This document shows positions 1 to 10,298 of a stretch of 64,000 nucleotides of DNA, in pieces. Under the pieces are notes generated by a model. That model was not told where the DNA came from and ran no database searches. It saw only the letters and a program-made list of their open reading frames with translations. How positions within the stretch are numbered: the first letter of the stretch is position 1; the number at the start of each line of letters is the position of its first letter. The translations under genes were made by a program, and so were the position numbers. The stretch comes from Auanema rhodensis (taxonomy: Eukaryota > Nematoda > Chromadorea > Rhabditida > Rhabditidae), in the NCBI GenBank assembly GCA_964057225.1, contig OZ059896.1:12818501-12882500 (forward strand), written 5' to 3'.

Positions 1-203
1 TCCTTTCTTAGCTCTCTTTCACTTTATATCTTTATGTAGACTTATATAACTTATTGTAATCATGTAGACATAATAAACCTTTCTTTCTCGAGTCTTATGT
101 TTATCCATTATGCTCTTTATCTACCGCTACATCTGGAATACTATCACACTCATCTTGTAGGCTTTATTGGTCTATAGGATCGACGTGAGAGCATAACGGA
201 ACG
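1..203 (+). repeat. E1 5' LTR, right-hand part
   Basis: The sequence repeats exactly, by eye, at 11128-11330. The LTR ends in GGAACG immediately before the primer-binding site. An AATAAA polyadenylation signal lies near 71-76. The true left end is upstream of the window. Confidence 0.92.
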
Positions 204-213
204 TGGAGGTTCC
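204..213 (+). other. E1 primer-binding site, tRNA-Gln type
   Basis: TGGAGGTTCC follows the LTR directly. It is complementary to the last 10 nt of a tRNA ending in GGAACCT plus CCA, which is the 3' end encoded by the tRNA-Gln gene at 25259-25330. The next three bases (ACC) are shared by E1, E2 and E3 but do not match that CTG isoacceptor. A tRNA-Gln whose acceptor stem begins GGTTCCA would match 13 nt. Confidence 0.8.
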
Positions 214-1550
214 ACCTCGAACATTTTTATCTTGATTTCTTGACTATTTTCTCTTATATTTCTTTATTTTCAATACAATTCATTGAATCTGAATTCTCTT
301 ATATCTCTAAACCATCTACTCCATGTCTTAACACAATACGGTGGGGCCAACAACGTTTAAAAGGGAACAGATGCAAGGACCACTCCTTTTGGAGATGGAT
401 ATTTTATATTTTTTGAAACTGAAGTTACGTTTTCCCGTTTGTTCACAATTTTCTGTCTGTCTGAACCCAACAATTTTTATATCCTTGCTGTTAACATCGA
501 ATACTCTGTTACCCGAACTCGAAGCATTTTTGAGGACCCTAGGATGAATTAGTGAACAAATTCACCCAAGGATAATTTTTTTTTGAGATTTATGCCCACA
601 CTTTCTTCTTTTAAGGATTGATTTTGGCTTCGAGGAAAGAATAGCCACGGTTATTTCTTTGTTTTTGTGGATGAAACAATTTTGCGCACCAAATTGAGAT
701 TATTTCATATTTTGCGATCAGGACTATTTTATTTTGCGTTACATTTCTGTTCAGACAACTTTTTGCCATTAACATCCAAAAATATTTTGATAACACATTG
801 AATTTGCACGGGAAACCTCACCTAAATGGGAGGAATATTATGAAAAGTGAATTTTAAGATCGCTATAGTCCGAAAAATCCTGTACAATTTTACGAACTGA
901 ATTATTATTAGTGATTGTCTATCAGGTCGTGTTGGCTTAAGCATATCAGTTTGGATTTTCTCCCCTTACTATATGTCACCTTCCTCATACCGTTATTGTT
1001 GTTTTGAAGCATAAGACTCATTCCTAAACACCATAATTCTTTAAATATAGTTATTGTAATCTTTAGTCATCTATTCCTAGCCATAATTTTAAAACTAGAT
1101 TTCTGATCATGATGGGACTACGGTACTCATTCGTTTTCCAAATTGCTTCCTTAAAGAGTAATGCTATTACGAATGTACATTATGAAAACCGCTAAAATCC
1201 TTTGAACATTTACCAAAGTCCATTTTCGTGGCATTTTCGATCACTCGTGAGTCCAAAAAGATCAGAATCGTCAGAAAAAGAAAAAAAAATGGGAATAAGG
1301 ACTAATGAGATTGCTCAGGCATCAATCAAGTGAGCACTGAACATTTTTGAACATATACAAACTGGTTGAATTATATACATTTAAGAATATTAAATTGGGA
1401 AGCGAACAAAGTCCAAATTTTCATACGGTAGTAGGCGGATCTCTGTTGATGGCCACAACTTAGATTCATTCCTCAACGCCGTTATACAAACCAGTTACTC
1501 ACAGCTTTCTCACCCCTTTTCCAAAACTCCTTATCCATAACATTCATTAA
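214..1550 (+). other. E1 untranslated leader
   Basis: This 1.3-kb AT-rich stretch lies between the primer-binding site and the open gag frame. No conserved coding region is visible; the short frames at 341-547 and 611-796 have no recognisable domains. It should hold packaging and translation-control signals and possibly a splice donor, but I could not assign any. The gag frame opens after a TAA at 1548-1550. Confidence 0.6.
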
Positions 1551-1613
1551 CGTCTCAAAATCCCCCACGTTACTAAACACTCAAGGTTTTTCCAAACCAA
1601 GAGCGCTACCAAA

Positions 1614-4600
1614 GTGGATAAGCGATTCCGATCAGCTGTACCTCTCAGTACACGAACTGATTTTGATCTGCGAGACTCAGCTCCACTCACCAGAAGCCGA
1701 GCTCGCGCACAAAGCATCGCTATAATCGAAGACGAGCAGAAAGCCGAGCACAAAACCGACAAATTCTTTACTCCTCGTGCAGGCACTTATTCACCTACTG
1801 AACGATTAAGCGACGAGGATTGCGTACCACCAGGAGGAGAAGAAACATCCGTCATAGTGGAAGAACAAACACCAGTTACTGCTAAAAAGGTACGCTCCTC
1901 TACTTCAAATAAAAAGAAGAAAAAAAAAAATAAAAACTCAAGCAAATCGGACGCATCTCTCTCTCTGTCCATCCCTGAACCAACAGTTTCACCTTCAGTA
2001 GCCACTACTAGTGCAGGCGGTTTACAAACTTTTAAAAACATAGTTTCTGATCTCTTCAATCGTTCACCAAAAGATCGAAACTTGAACACCAGCCACACGA
2101 ACAGATACTCGTCGGTTCCAAACATTAATTTATCTCCCATACAACCACCCGAACATACACATCTTGCTATTACTGATAACCAAACTTCAACCCCAATTTT
2201 ACCAAATACAACAACAGGAAGTTCAAAAGCACCAAACCAACCCAGCCGCTCAGTACACACAACCCCTGTATCTGAGAACTCATTAACAACAGGCAGAGTG
2301 ATAAAAATGCCATCTGCCCGTACAAGTAATATGGCAACTGAACCCTCTTTACCTGGGGCAGGGAAAACTACCATAGCGCAAGCCTTGTTATCACCCTACT
2401 GCCCAACTTATGATGGCAGTCGCAACTTTCGAGATTTCACGGCTAAATTCAACCTATTTGCCAACGCTGTAGGTCTGGTAATCCCGGAGAGATTAGCCCT
2501 TCTACCTTTGCTTCTTAAAAACGAAGCAGCGGAAGAAGCGTACAGGCAAGTACCTGAACAATTAAAAACCACCGGTTCATGGAATGACCTGTTAAGAGCT
2601 TTAACATCTAAGCTTTGTCCTGAATATAATCAGGATCCAGCGCTGATCAATCTCCAAAATACAACCCAAGGTGATCTGACAATTGACGCTTACGCTCAAT
2701 CACTGAGAACGATTGCACTAAGCGCTTTTTCCACGGATGACCCTCACAAAGATCACATATTAAGATCAACTTTTCTTAGAGGACTGAAAAATACTCTGAA
2801 ACCAGCTGTGATTCGAGCGAAGCCAAAATCCTTCACGGATGCGATTGAGGCCGCTCGCTGGGAAGAATCGGTAATGAACCAGACAACAGACACGCAGTCC
2901 ATGCTAGTCAATGCTGTAAACAAAGCACTAGCTCCTTTCGCGCGCACAAACGAGAGACGAGATAACCGAAATTTCGACCGTAATTATCCACGTGATAACC
3001 AAAACAATAAAAATTATCATAATTATCAAAATTATCAGAAAAATAAAAACTTTTCAAAATATAATAACAACCAAAATCGTAACGGCTCTTTTGCTAATTA
3101 TCGCCGTAACAATAATTATGAACGAAATTCGGGACGATTTAATAACAACTGGCATTCAAACAATTTTAATCCTTCAAACAATAATAGAAGAGGAAGGACT
3201 AATGAACATAACGGACAAAGAAGAGTCCATTTTAACAATCAAAGAGATCAATCAAGAGGACGAGATAGAAGCACACCACGAATTAACTCTGTGACCCTTT
3301 CACCGTTATCACTAACGGTTGTAATGGCAATCACAGTAGCAATTCTCCTGCCATGTGTAACTTCATATCAAATTTGCACAAAAGCAACTGGAGGAGCCTT
3401 ATTAGTTCCACCAGTAGTAAAGAAATGTAAATTAACAGAAACAAATCATGTGCTACGTACACAAATCCATCTATACACGCGAAACCACACGGCACACGAG
3501 TGGGACGCGTGGCGCTGCTCGAAGGAAGTACACAAGCTGTGTGTACGCGATTTGTTATTCCTCCGCGACACAAACAGAACAATCGATAGGGTGCAGCCTA
3601 TAGCGGCGCACGAGTGCAGGCAGGCGATTCGCGATCGCAAATGGAATAACATGGAGCTGGAGAGAATCGATAGTATAGCACAAGCAACCCCAGAGCCCTC
3701 CTATGATCCGGCGCGCGCGTTTAGCCGCGACGAGTGCGAGGAGAGGCCGCGTTTAGTACTAGAGCGCGGAGTCATGACCCGCATGCCCGATGATACAATA
3801 TTATCCAATTTAATACTAAACACTGAAGGTTGTAGTGCTCATCATGGTAATTGCAAATCAAATACATCAATAATTATATGGGATCCCCAAACATCGGATT
3901 CCCGTTGTAATTATATCGATATGCATTACTACGATGCTATAATAAGCAAAGAAACCATTTTGATTCCAAGTACACAATCAGCGCTTATCCTTTCGAGTAA
4001 AATAACACCAAAACCAATTGCATCCTGCTTTAGACAACCAGCATTCCATACAACATCAGGAAATTATATAACGTTCCCCAAATATCCTAATGATAACAAT
4101 ATCACACTCCTAATTGAACGAGAATTTGAGAAATTGCCGTTCAAAAGACCTAAACGCGCAACTTCTACAAAATGCTCATTCCCATTCGATCAGGATAGAA
4201 TAAATGAAGTTGAAGATTTTGAAACGTACACGCTTCGAATTTGCCCATATCCATTTTTAAGACCACTTATGAGTAATCCAGGAATTACACAAATTATTCC
4301 TCTAATTAAAGGAAGACGTATGGTAGACCCTACATATTCCTTGAAAGAATGGATAATAGCCCATCGTGAAAATTTTGAATTTTTCTTTAAAATTCAAATT
4401 TATGAGAAATCTTTAAGACATTTTCTCAAACAATATGATTTCCGTGATAAAGACGAAGCCATTTTACAATATGTTGCTCAAAGAGAATTAGCTTTAGCTA
4501 CTAAAGCTGGAATATCTTATTTAACATCCAGGCAACTTCTTCAACAAATATCAGATCGTTTGACCGTTATTGAATTTGATCGGTTAATTCGTACAAAAGA

Positions 4601-7600
4601 AGGCACTTATCGAGAGCGTGCTGAAACTATTGCTCTTGATTTAGCCAATACACCAGTTATAATTGAAGACAAATTAACAGTTCCATCAAGACAAGAAATA
4701 TTAAAAGCATTCGTAAAAATGCCACCAATAAGGAAACAATTATTAACTGATCAAGAAGAAAGAAACAGTAAATTTATAAAAGATACAATTGACCTTGTAC
4801 ATGAGCTAAAAACTCTCGTTACGCTTAGAAGAAATAAAACAGCAGCTGATATTGATAACATAAAATTTATAAACCTTCCATCTTCACGAATGTTTGTACT
4901 TGATACTGATAAATTGTTCTATGACATCAAGAATAATTTTGGAATACCAATTGGACCACATCCCAAGCTCATAGAGCCCAACAACATCTCTAAGGACTTA
5001 TTATTGGAAATATTTTTACCACTACTAAACGATAATACTTTGCCTAATACATCTAGTAGAATATCATCAGAACAGTTAAAAAGATTAATGACAGAGAAAA
5101 TCCAACTTAAATCGTTGCAAACCACGACGCGTGCGCCAAGCAACGCGGCAGGCGGCGCGGCCGAGATGGCAGCCCTCTCTATAATCGATCGTGAGGCGCT
5201 GATCACAACAGATCCCGCAATACTGCCGCAAACATCTACAAGCCCTCGGGCAGCCGCAGCAACTACCGCGCGCGCGCCTTCATCGATGGCCCAGCCCGAA
5301 ACAACGGCGCGCCATACAACCGCAACGACAACCGCGCGCGCAACAATATCGACCCGCGCGCCGCCAACTACTATTCTCTACGCTGTTTATCAAGATCAAC
5401 AAATTCCAATAATGGAAGAAACAACATATACACCAATATCCTTGATTCGTAAACATAGAGCATCATCAACACCTACAGCCACCGATATAGAGTCTGTACA
5501 GGCTAATGCTCAATACATTGCCACAAAAATTGACTCCGAACAACAGTTTCGCCAAAACATAACAAGCAGAATTGCACAAGATCATTTGCAATATGCTACA
5601 ACTATGATTCAAGAAGAACTGCAGAAACATTTTAAAGAGTCATACGAATCAATATGTGAGATCCAAAATAGGTATCTTGAATTATGGAGATCAATTTTAC
5701 AAATTGAACCAACAATAGCTATGCGTACAATACTGGGAAGAGAAGATATAGCCGCAAGATTTGTAGGCAGCGAGATATTACATATACATGTTTGCCCGGT
5801 AGTATTACAAAAGACTATATATCACAATCACACCGTGAATGGCACATGTTATCTCGAAACCCCAGTATTAACACAAGAAGGACAATTACTGTTTGCCGCA
5901 CCAGGATCGAAAGACCTATTACCTCATGGTAAAGAAATTAACTGTGATCACGTACCAACAGACGTATGGTCAACAGACGGTGAATGGAAAGGAATTAATG
6001 GTACTGTAGACGTCAGTCTCATATCCATGTGGGACGGACTTCATCATGAAAAGATCACACCATTAAAATTCACCGGAGCACACTTATACACCAACTTATC
6101 ATCTCGAGTGTACTCAATGACAACAGCCATTGCTTATGGTGCTAGTTTAGCATCGATTCGTCAAAATCACGTGCTTCACACAATTCATCATGATCCAAAA
6201 ATATCATCAGCATTCAGCATATTGAAGAAAAGTAGTGATTACATCTCCAAAGCCAATGAATTCACCAAAAGTACATGGAATTCTTTTGTCGATACAATAG
6301 CAGGAACGATTGAACGAACACTCATCACTATTGGAGCAATTACAATTATTGTAGTTATACTGATCGTACTAGCCTTTGTTGCGAAAATATATTTCTTCAA
6401 ACCAATAGGCATGCAAGTTATGCATATCGAACTCCGAGATCAAACCAACGATCTTCCCACATATGAAGAAACATTAGAGCTAGTAAGTCAACCTGATCAG
6501 CCAATACCAAGGAACATAATGAAACAGTACTATCCATCGTTTCTCACTTTAGTTCCACTAGCTATGCCCATAGTATGTTCAGTTTCCAATCGCAAAGACC
6601 AATCTCTACCACTGCTATTGATGACTGTTAACGATAGACTAATCCTAACTCTTTGGGATTCAGGATCATCGATTAGTTATATCAGACTCTCGACATTACA
6701 TTACTTAACTTTGAATGATTTTGTAAAAAAGGATAAATCAGTTGCAACGACAGCAAACGGATCAGCATTTCGATTTCTGGGAACAATTGATTTAACCGTA
6801 GAAATCGCTGGATATGAAATAGATCATACATTCTTCATTTCAAGAGATGAAGACTGTCCATCACCAGCATTAATTGGATTAGATTTTATGAAAACACTCG
6901 ATCGTCAAAATATCGGTATGAAACTTCGACCATTCAAACAAACGTTAGAAATCGGAAACCGCGTAGTACCGTTAGCCAATGGAAATAACGGGAATATCAG
7001 AAAAACATCATTTGTCATTAATTTGATAAATTTAAGTCCACAATGTATCTTTCCTCATCAGACCTGTAGAATACCAGTAAGGTTAGCTGAACCCATATCA
7101 CACAACGAAGTCGCCATGCTACAACCCGATGAAGAAAAGACGATATCTACCACCTACGAAACAGCATTTCGAGACGTCAATTCAATTACCATGACATTCA
7201 AAAACAACACTGATCATCCTATAGATCTATCACCCGGAAACATTATTGACAAAGCAAAAATAGGCGTACTGCCACAATACGAGATCTTTACGACCGAACA
7301 CAATCCAGACTATATACCACCCGAAGCGGATTGGGAAAATAAATTACCTCATTTTCCTCAGGATTTTATGAACGATCTTGATTTAAAAGACGCCGACCTA
7401 ACTAAAGAACAAAAAGATCTTCTTCAGCTTTGTATTCTACGTAATAGAGATGCATTTTTAAATGAGGATAAACAAATAGGACTATTTAAAGGACCTGTAG
7501 AGCATTCAATACCTCTAAGAACAGATATGGACATGCCTAGACCGCGTATAACGCGTATCCCTATAGGCAAACAAGAAGAAGTCGAAAGACAGGTACAGGA

Positions 7601-10298
7601 GATGCTGAAGCAAAATATAATTGAACCATCCACATCTCTTTTCAATAGCCCTGTAGTTTTAGTCAAAAAGAAAGATGAAACATTCCGTTTCGTAACCGAT
7701 TTCCGTGCTCTAAATAACGTCACTCGCAAGCAAACGTACATCATACCTAACATCTCTGACATTGTCGATATGGCAGCCGGATCACAATATTTTTCTAACT
7801 TTGATTTAGTATCCGGATTCTTCCAAATAGCATTAAAGAAATCAGATCGACCATTAACAGCATTTACAACAAACACCGGTACTTATCAATATAGAAGGAT
7901 GCCTATGGGGTTATGTGGAGCGCCACATACCTTTCAAACAGCAGTACGATACCTTCAAAGCCGATGTAAATGCCGACTCTTTGTTTATTTGGATGATTTA
8001 CTCGTTATATCAGACACTGCAGAACAACATCTTGACGATATAGCTGAGATTCTCAGAGAAGTAAAGAAATTAGGCATGAAAATAAAACTCAAGAAATGCG
8101 CTTTTGCAAGACCTGAAGTAAAATTTCTTGGTTTAATTGTCGGAAGAGATGGGGTCAAACCAGATCCACAGAAAGTATCCGCCATTCAAGACTATCCTGC
8201 TCCAAAGTCACCTACAGGAGTAAGAGCATTTTTGGGAATGGTAGGATTCTTTCGGAAATTTATTAAGGATTTTGCACACATCGCAAGCCCTTTATACGAC
8301 CTTACAAAACTTGATGTGGAATTTCAATGGAATGACAGAAGTCAACAAGCTGTTGATACACTAAAAAGAAAATTGATCCAAGCACCGGTCTTAAAACCAC
8401 CAAGATCAGACCGTATGTTCATTATAGAAAGTGACGGTAGTAATATCGCAGTGGGAGCAGTGTTATTACAACCTGAAGATCCCAATGAACCACTCAAAAA
8501 TTTACATCCAATTGCATTTGCAAGCCGTAAACTTGTAAAAGCAGAACGTAACTATGCTCCTATTGAAATAGAAGCGTTAGGACTCGTATACGCTTTAGCT
8601 CAGTTTCGAACATATATACTTGGATCACATACAATCTGTATCACAGACCATCGACCATTAACAAGCTTATTGACTCGTAGAGACCTTTTTGGAAGACTAG
8701 CAAAATTTCAATTAGTCATACAGGAATACGATATCGAGATAAGATACCGAGAAGGCAGACTAAACAAAGTCTGTGATGCTCTCTCACGATACATTGGAGA
8801 TGAAGCAAACGATCCTAAACCGGAAAAGAAAAAGAAAACAAAAGAAATTCCGAAAGCTCAAATTAATTTCGTTAATGTACCTGACATTAGAGCAATTCAA
8901 GAGGATACACCTTGGATAAAGAGAACTATCGCCGAAATAGAATACAGAACGAAAAAGAACATGCTTTCTAATGATCGTTATTGTGTTATTGACAACATGT
9001 TATACACAAAACCAAGCAGAAAACGACCACACCCAGCTTTGATTTTACCAAGGGAAAGCGAACTTATCAACAAGGTTATCGAAGAATTTCACGAAGACCC
9101 AGCAATTGGAGCACATCAAGGAATTAACAAAACTAAAGAAGCCATACTACGAAGATTCTGCTGGACAAATATGCAAACGGACATAGCAATTTTTGTGAAA
9201 CAATGCGTTAAATGCGCACAAAGGAAGAAAGATCCTCACGCTATGACCGTTCAGCCTATGGGTCAATTTGAAATACCATCAAAACCATTTGAGAGAATAC
9301 ATATGGATATTATGGGACCATTCCCTACTTCAAAAAGAAACAACAATTATGTCCTAACAATACAAGATTCATTCTCCAAATGGGCGACAACCATCGCTAT
9401 ACCAACAATTGTCACCGATGTCATCATTGATAGATTCCTCAGGAATTTCGTATATATTTTTGGACCACCAAATCGTTTAATAACCGATCGTGGATCTAAT
9501 TTTGTATCAAAGAAATTTGAAGAAATGTGTGAAAAACTTGGCATTAAACACGAGCCAACACTCCCACATCAGAAAAACTCCAATGGACAAGTCGAAAGAC
9601 TACACAGAACGCTAGAAGAAGGATTAACACACTATCTCAACGAAGACGTAACTGATTGGGACATGTATTTACCAAAAATTACTTTTGCGTTAAATACAAT
9701 AACACACGCAACCACAGGAATCTCTCCATACATAGCATTATTCGGAAAAGAAAGTCGTATGAGATTAGACAAAGAATTATTCCCCGAGACATTACAACCA
9801 GAGATCTTGGAAGAAATTGAGAATACCGAATATATCAGAGGAGAAAGAAGAACCATCATTCAAGAAAATCTTGCAAAACATCAAGAAACCGCGAAGAGAA
9901 AACATGATGGACGACAACGAATAGAAGAAAGAGATATCCGAAAAGGAGACCAAGTTATGTTAGCAATTAAAGCGCATAAACCAGGTCAAAAGCTTCGCAA
10001 ATCATATGATGGACCATTTGAAGTCATCAACGTTGAAGGAAACATGGTACAACTCAAGAATCCATTTGGAAAAATTCAAGACGTACACAAAGACAATCTC
10101 AAACTTTTTGAACGCAAAATGGACCATACAATCGCTCAAAACACGCGATCCAATACAACGACTTATGACACGGACGACGACAGCGATATTGAGATCATAA
10201 AAGTCATAAATGGTAACGATAACTATGACTCTACTGAAGAAACAGAACCAGAAGACCCATCGGACCAAAATTGGCTACCACCAAGAAGAAGACGATGA
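1614..10298 (+). CDS. Gag-Env-Pol single polyprotein of E1
   Basis: One frame of 2894 codons. Numbering starts at GTG 1614 because the open frame (from 1551) has no ATG before 2307 (residue 232) and 2331 (residue 240). Residues 1-230 are polar and Lys/Ser-rich. A Gag capsid-like domain follows at about 260-440, then an Asn/Arg-rich nucleocapsid-like stretch without a CCHC knuckle. A hydrophobic signal-like segment lies at about 562-586. An envelope-like ectodomain follows, with many Cys and N-x-S/T sites, a furin-type RPKR at 845-848, a Thr/Ala/Pro-rich mucin-like stretch at about 1170-1255 and a transmembrane helix at about 1570-1594. Next come an aspartic protease (LWDSG, about 1680), reverse transcriptase (YLDD, about 2126), RNase H (about 2270-2390), an HHCC zinc motif (about 2490-2540), a D,D-E integrase core (D about 2565, D about 2624, E about 2659) and a GPF-type C-terminal module with an acidic tail. 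All catalytic motifs look intact. The Gag, Pol and envelope-like layout is seen directly. The ancestry of the glycoprotein is not identified. Confidence 0.92.
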   Translation: MDKRFRSAVPLSTRTDFDLRDSAPLTRSRARAQSIAIIEDEQKAEHKTDKFFTPRAGTYSPTERLSDEDCVPPGGEETSVIVEEQTPVTAKKVRSSTSNKKKKKKNKNSSKSDASLSLSIPEPTVSPSVATTSAGGLQTFKNIVSDLFNRSPKDRNLNTSHTNRYSSVPNINLSPIQPPEHTHLAITDNQTSTPILPNTTTGSSKAPNQPSRSVHTTPVSENSLTTGRVIKMPSARTSNMATEPSLPGAGKTTIAQALLSPYCPTYDGSRNFRDFTAKFNLFANAVGLVIPERLALLPLLLKNEAAEEAYRQVPEQLKTTGSWNDLLRALTSKLCPEYNQDPALINLQNTTQGDLTIDAYAQSLRTIALSAFSTDDPHKDHILRSTFLRGLKNTLKPAVIRAKPKSFTDAIEAARWEESVMNQTTDTQSMLVNAVNKALAPFARTNERRDNRNFDRNYPRDNQNNKNYHNYQNYQKNKNFSKYNNNQNRNGSFANYRRNNNYERNSGRFNNNWHSNNFNPSNNNRRGRTNEHNGQRRVHFNNQRDQSRGRDRSTPRINSVTLSPLSLTVVMAITVAILLPCVTSYQICTKATGGALLVPPVVKKCKLTETNHVLRTQIHLYTRNHTAHEWDAWRCSKEVHKLCVRDLLFLRDTNRTIDRVQPIAAHECRQAIRDRKWNNMELERIDSIAQATPEPSYDPARAFSRDECEERPRLVLERGVMTRMPDDTILSNLILNTEGCSAHHGNCKSNTSIIIWDPQTSDSRCNYIDMHYYDAIISKETILIPSTQSALILSSKITPKPIASCFRQPAFHTTSGNYITFPKYPNDNNITLLIEREFEKLPFKRPKRATSTKCSFPFDQDRINEVEDFETYTLRICPYPFLRPLMSNPGITQIIPLIKGRRMVDPTYSLKEWIIAHRENFEFFFKIQIYEKSLRHFLKQYDFRDKDEAILQYVAQRELALATKAGISYLTSRQLLQQISDRLTVIEFDRLIRTKEGTYRERAETIALDLANTPVIIEDKLTVPSRQEILKAFVKMPPIRKQLLTDQEERNSKFIKDTIDLVHELKTLVTLRRNKTAADIDNIKFINLPSSRMFVLDTDKLFYDIKNNFGIPIGPHPKLIEPNNISKDLLLEIFLPLLNDNTLPNTSSRISSEQLKRLMTEKIQLKSLQTTTRAPSNAAGGAAEMAALSIIDREALITTDPAILPQTSTSPRAAAATTARAPSSMAQPETTARHTTATTTARATISTRAPPTTILYAVYQDQQIPIMEETTYTPISLIRKHRASSTPTATDIESVQANAQYIATKIDSEQQFRQNITSRIAQDHLQYATTMIQEELQKHFKESYESICEIQNRYLELWRSILQIEPTIAMRTILGREDIAARFVGSEILHIHVCPVVLQKTIYHNHTVNGTCYLETPVLTQEGQLLFAAPGSKDLLPHGKEINCDHVPTDVWSTDGEWKGINGTVDVSLISMWDGLHHEKITPLKFTGAHLYTNLSSRVYSMTTAIAYGASLASIRQNHVLHTIHHDPKISSAFSILKKSSDYISKANEFTKSTWNSFVDTIAGTIERTLITIGAITIIVVILIVLAFVAKIYFFKPIGMQVMHIELRDQTNDLPTYEETLELVSQPDQPIPRNIMKQYYPSFLTLVPLAMPIVCSVSNRKDQSLPLLLMTVNDRLILTLWDSGSSISYIRLSTLHYLTLNDFVKKDKSVATTANGSAFRFLGTIDLTVEIAGYEIDHTFFISRDEDCPSPALIGLDFMKTLDRQNIGMKLRPFKQTLEIGNRVVPLANGNNGNIRKTSFVINLINLSPQCIFPHQTCRIPVRLAEPISHNEVAMLQPDEEKTISTTYETAFRDVNSITMTFKNNTDHPIDLSPGNIIDKAKIGVLPQYEIFTTEHNPDYIPPEADWENKLPHFPQDFMNDLDLKDADLTKEQKDLLQLCILRNRDAFLNEDKQIGLFKGPVEHSIPLRTDMDMPRPRITRIPIGKQEEVERQVQEMLKQNIIEPSTSLFNSPVVLVKKKDETFRFVTDFRALNNVTRKQTYIIPNISDIVDMAAGSQYFSNFDLVSGFFQIALKKSDRPLTAFTTNTGTYQYRRMPMGLCGAPHTFQTAVRYLQSRCKCRLFVYLDDLLVISDTAEQHLDDIAEILREVKKLGMKIKLKKCAFARPEVKFLGLIVGRDGVKPDPQKVSAIQDYPAPKSPTGVRAFLGMVGFFRKFIKDFAHIASPLYDLTKLDVEFQWNDRSQQAVDTLKRKLIQAPVLKPPRSDRMFIIESDGSNIAVGAVLLQPEDPNEPLKNLHPIAFASRKLVKAERNYAPIEIEALGLVYALAQFRTYILGSHTICITDHRPLTSLLTRRDLFGRLAKFQLVIQEYDIEIRYREGRLNKVCDALSRYIGDEANDPKPEKKKKTKEIPKAQINFVNVPDIRAIQEDTPWIKRTIAEIEYRTKKNMLSNDRYCVIDNMLYTKPSRKRPHPALILPRESELINKVIEEFHEDPAIGAHQGINKTKEAILRRFCWTNMQTDIAIFVKQCVKCAQRKKDPHAMTVQPMGQFEIPSKPFERIHMDIMGPFPTSKRNNNYVLTIQDSFSKWATTIAIPTIVTDVIIDRFLRNFVYIFGPPNRLITDRGSNFVSKKFEEMCEKLGIKHEPTLPHQKNSNGQVERLHRTLEEGLTHYLNEDVTDWDMYLPKITFALNTITHATTGISPYIALFGKESRMRLDKELFPETLQPEILEEIENTEYIRGERRTIIQENLAKHQETAKRKHDGRQRIEERDIRKGDQVMLAIKAHKPGQKLRKSYDGPFEVINVEGNMVQLKNPFGKIQDVHKDNLKLFERKMDHTIAQNTRSNTTTYDTDDDSDIEIIKVINGNDNYDSTEETEPEDPSDQNWLPPRRRR

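Noticed and set aside
341..796. Short ORFs in the E1 leader
   Set aside because: No motif, AT-rich chance frames, and nothing comparable was noticed in the leaders of E2 and E3.
1614..10298. A giant host gene encoding a membrane protein
   Set aside because: Gag, protease, RT, RNase H and integrase motifs and flanking LTR repeats show it is a retroelement polyprotein.
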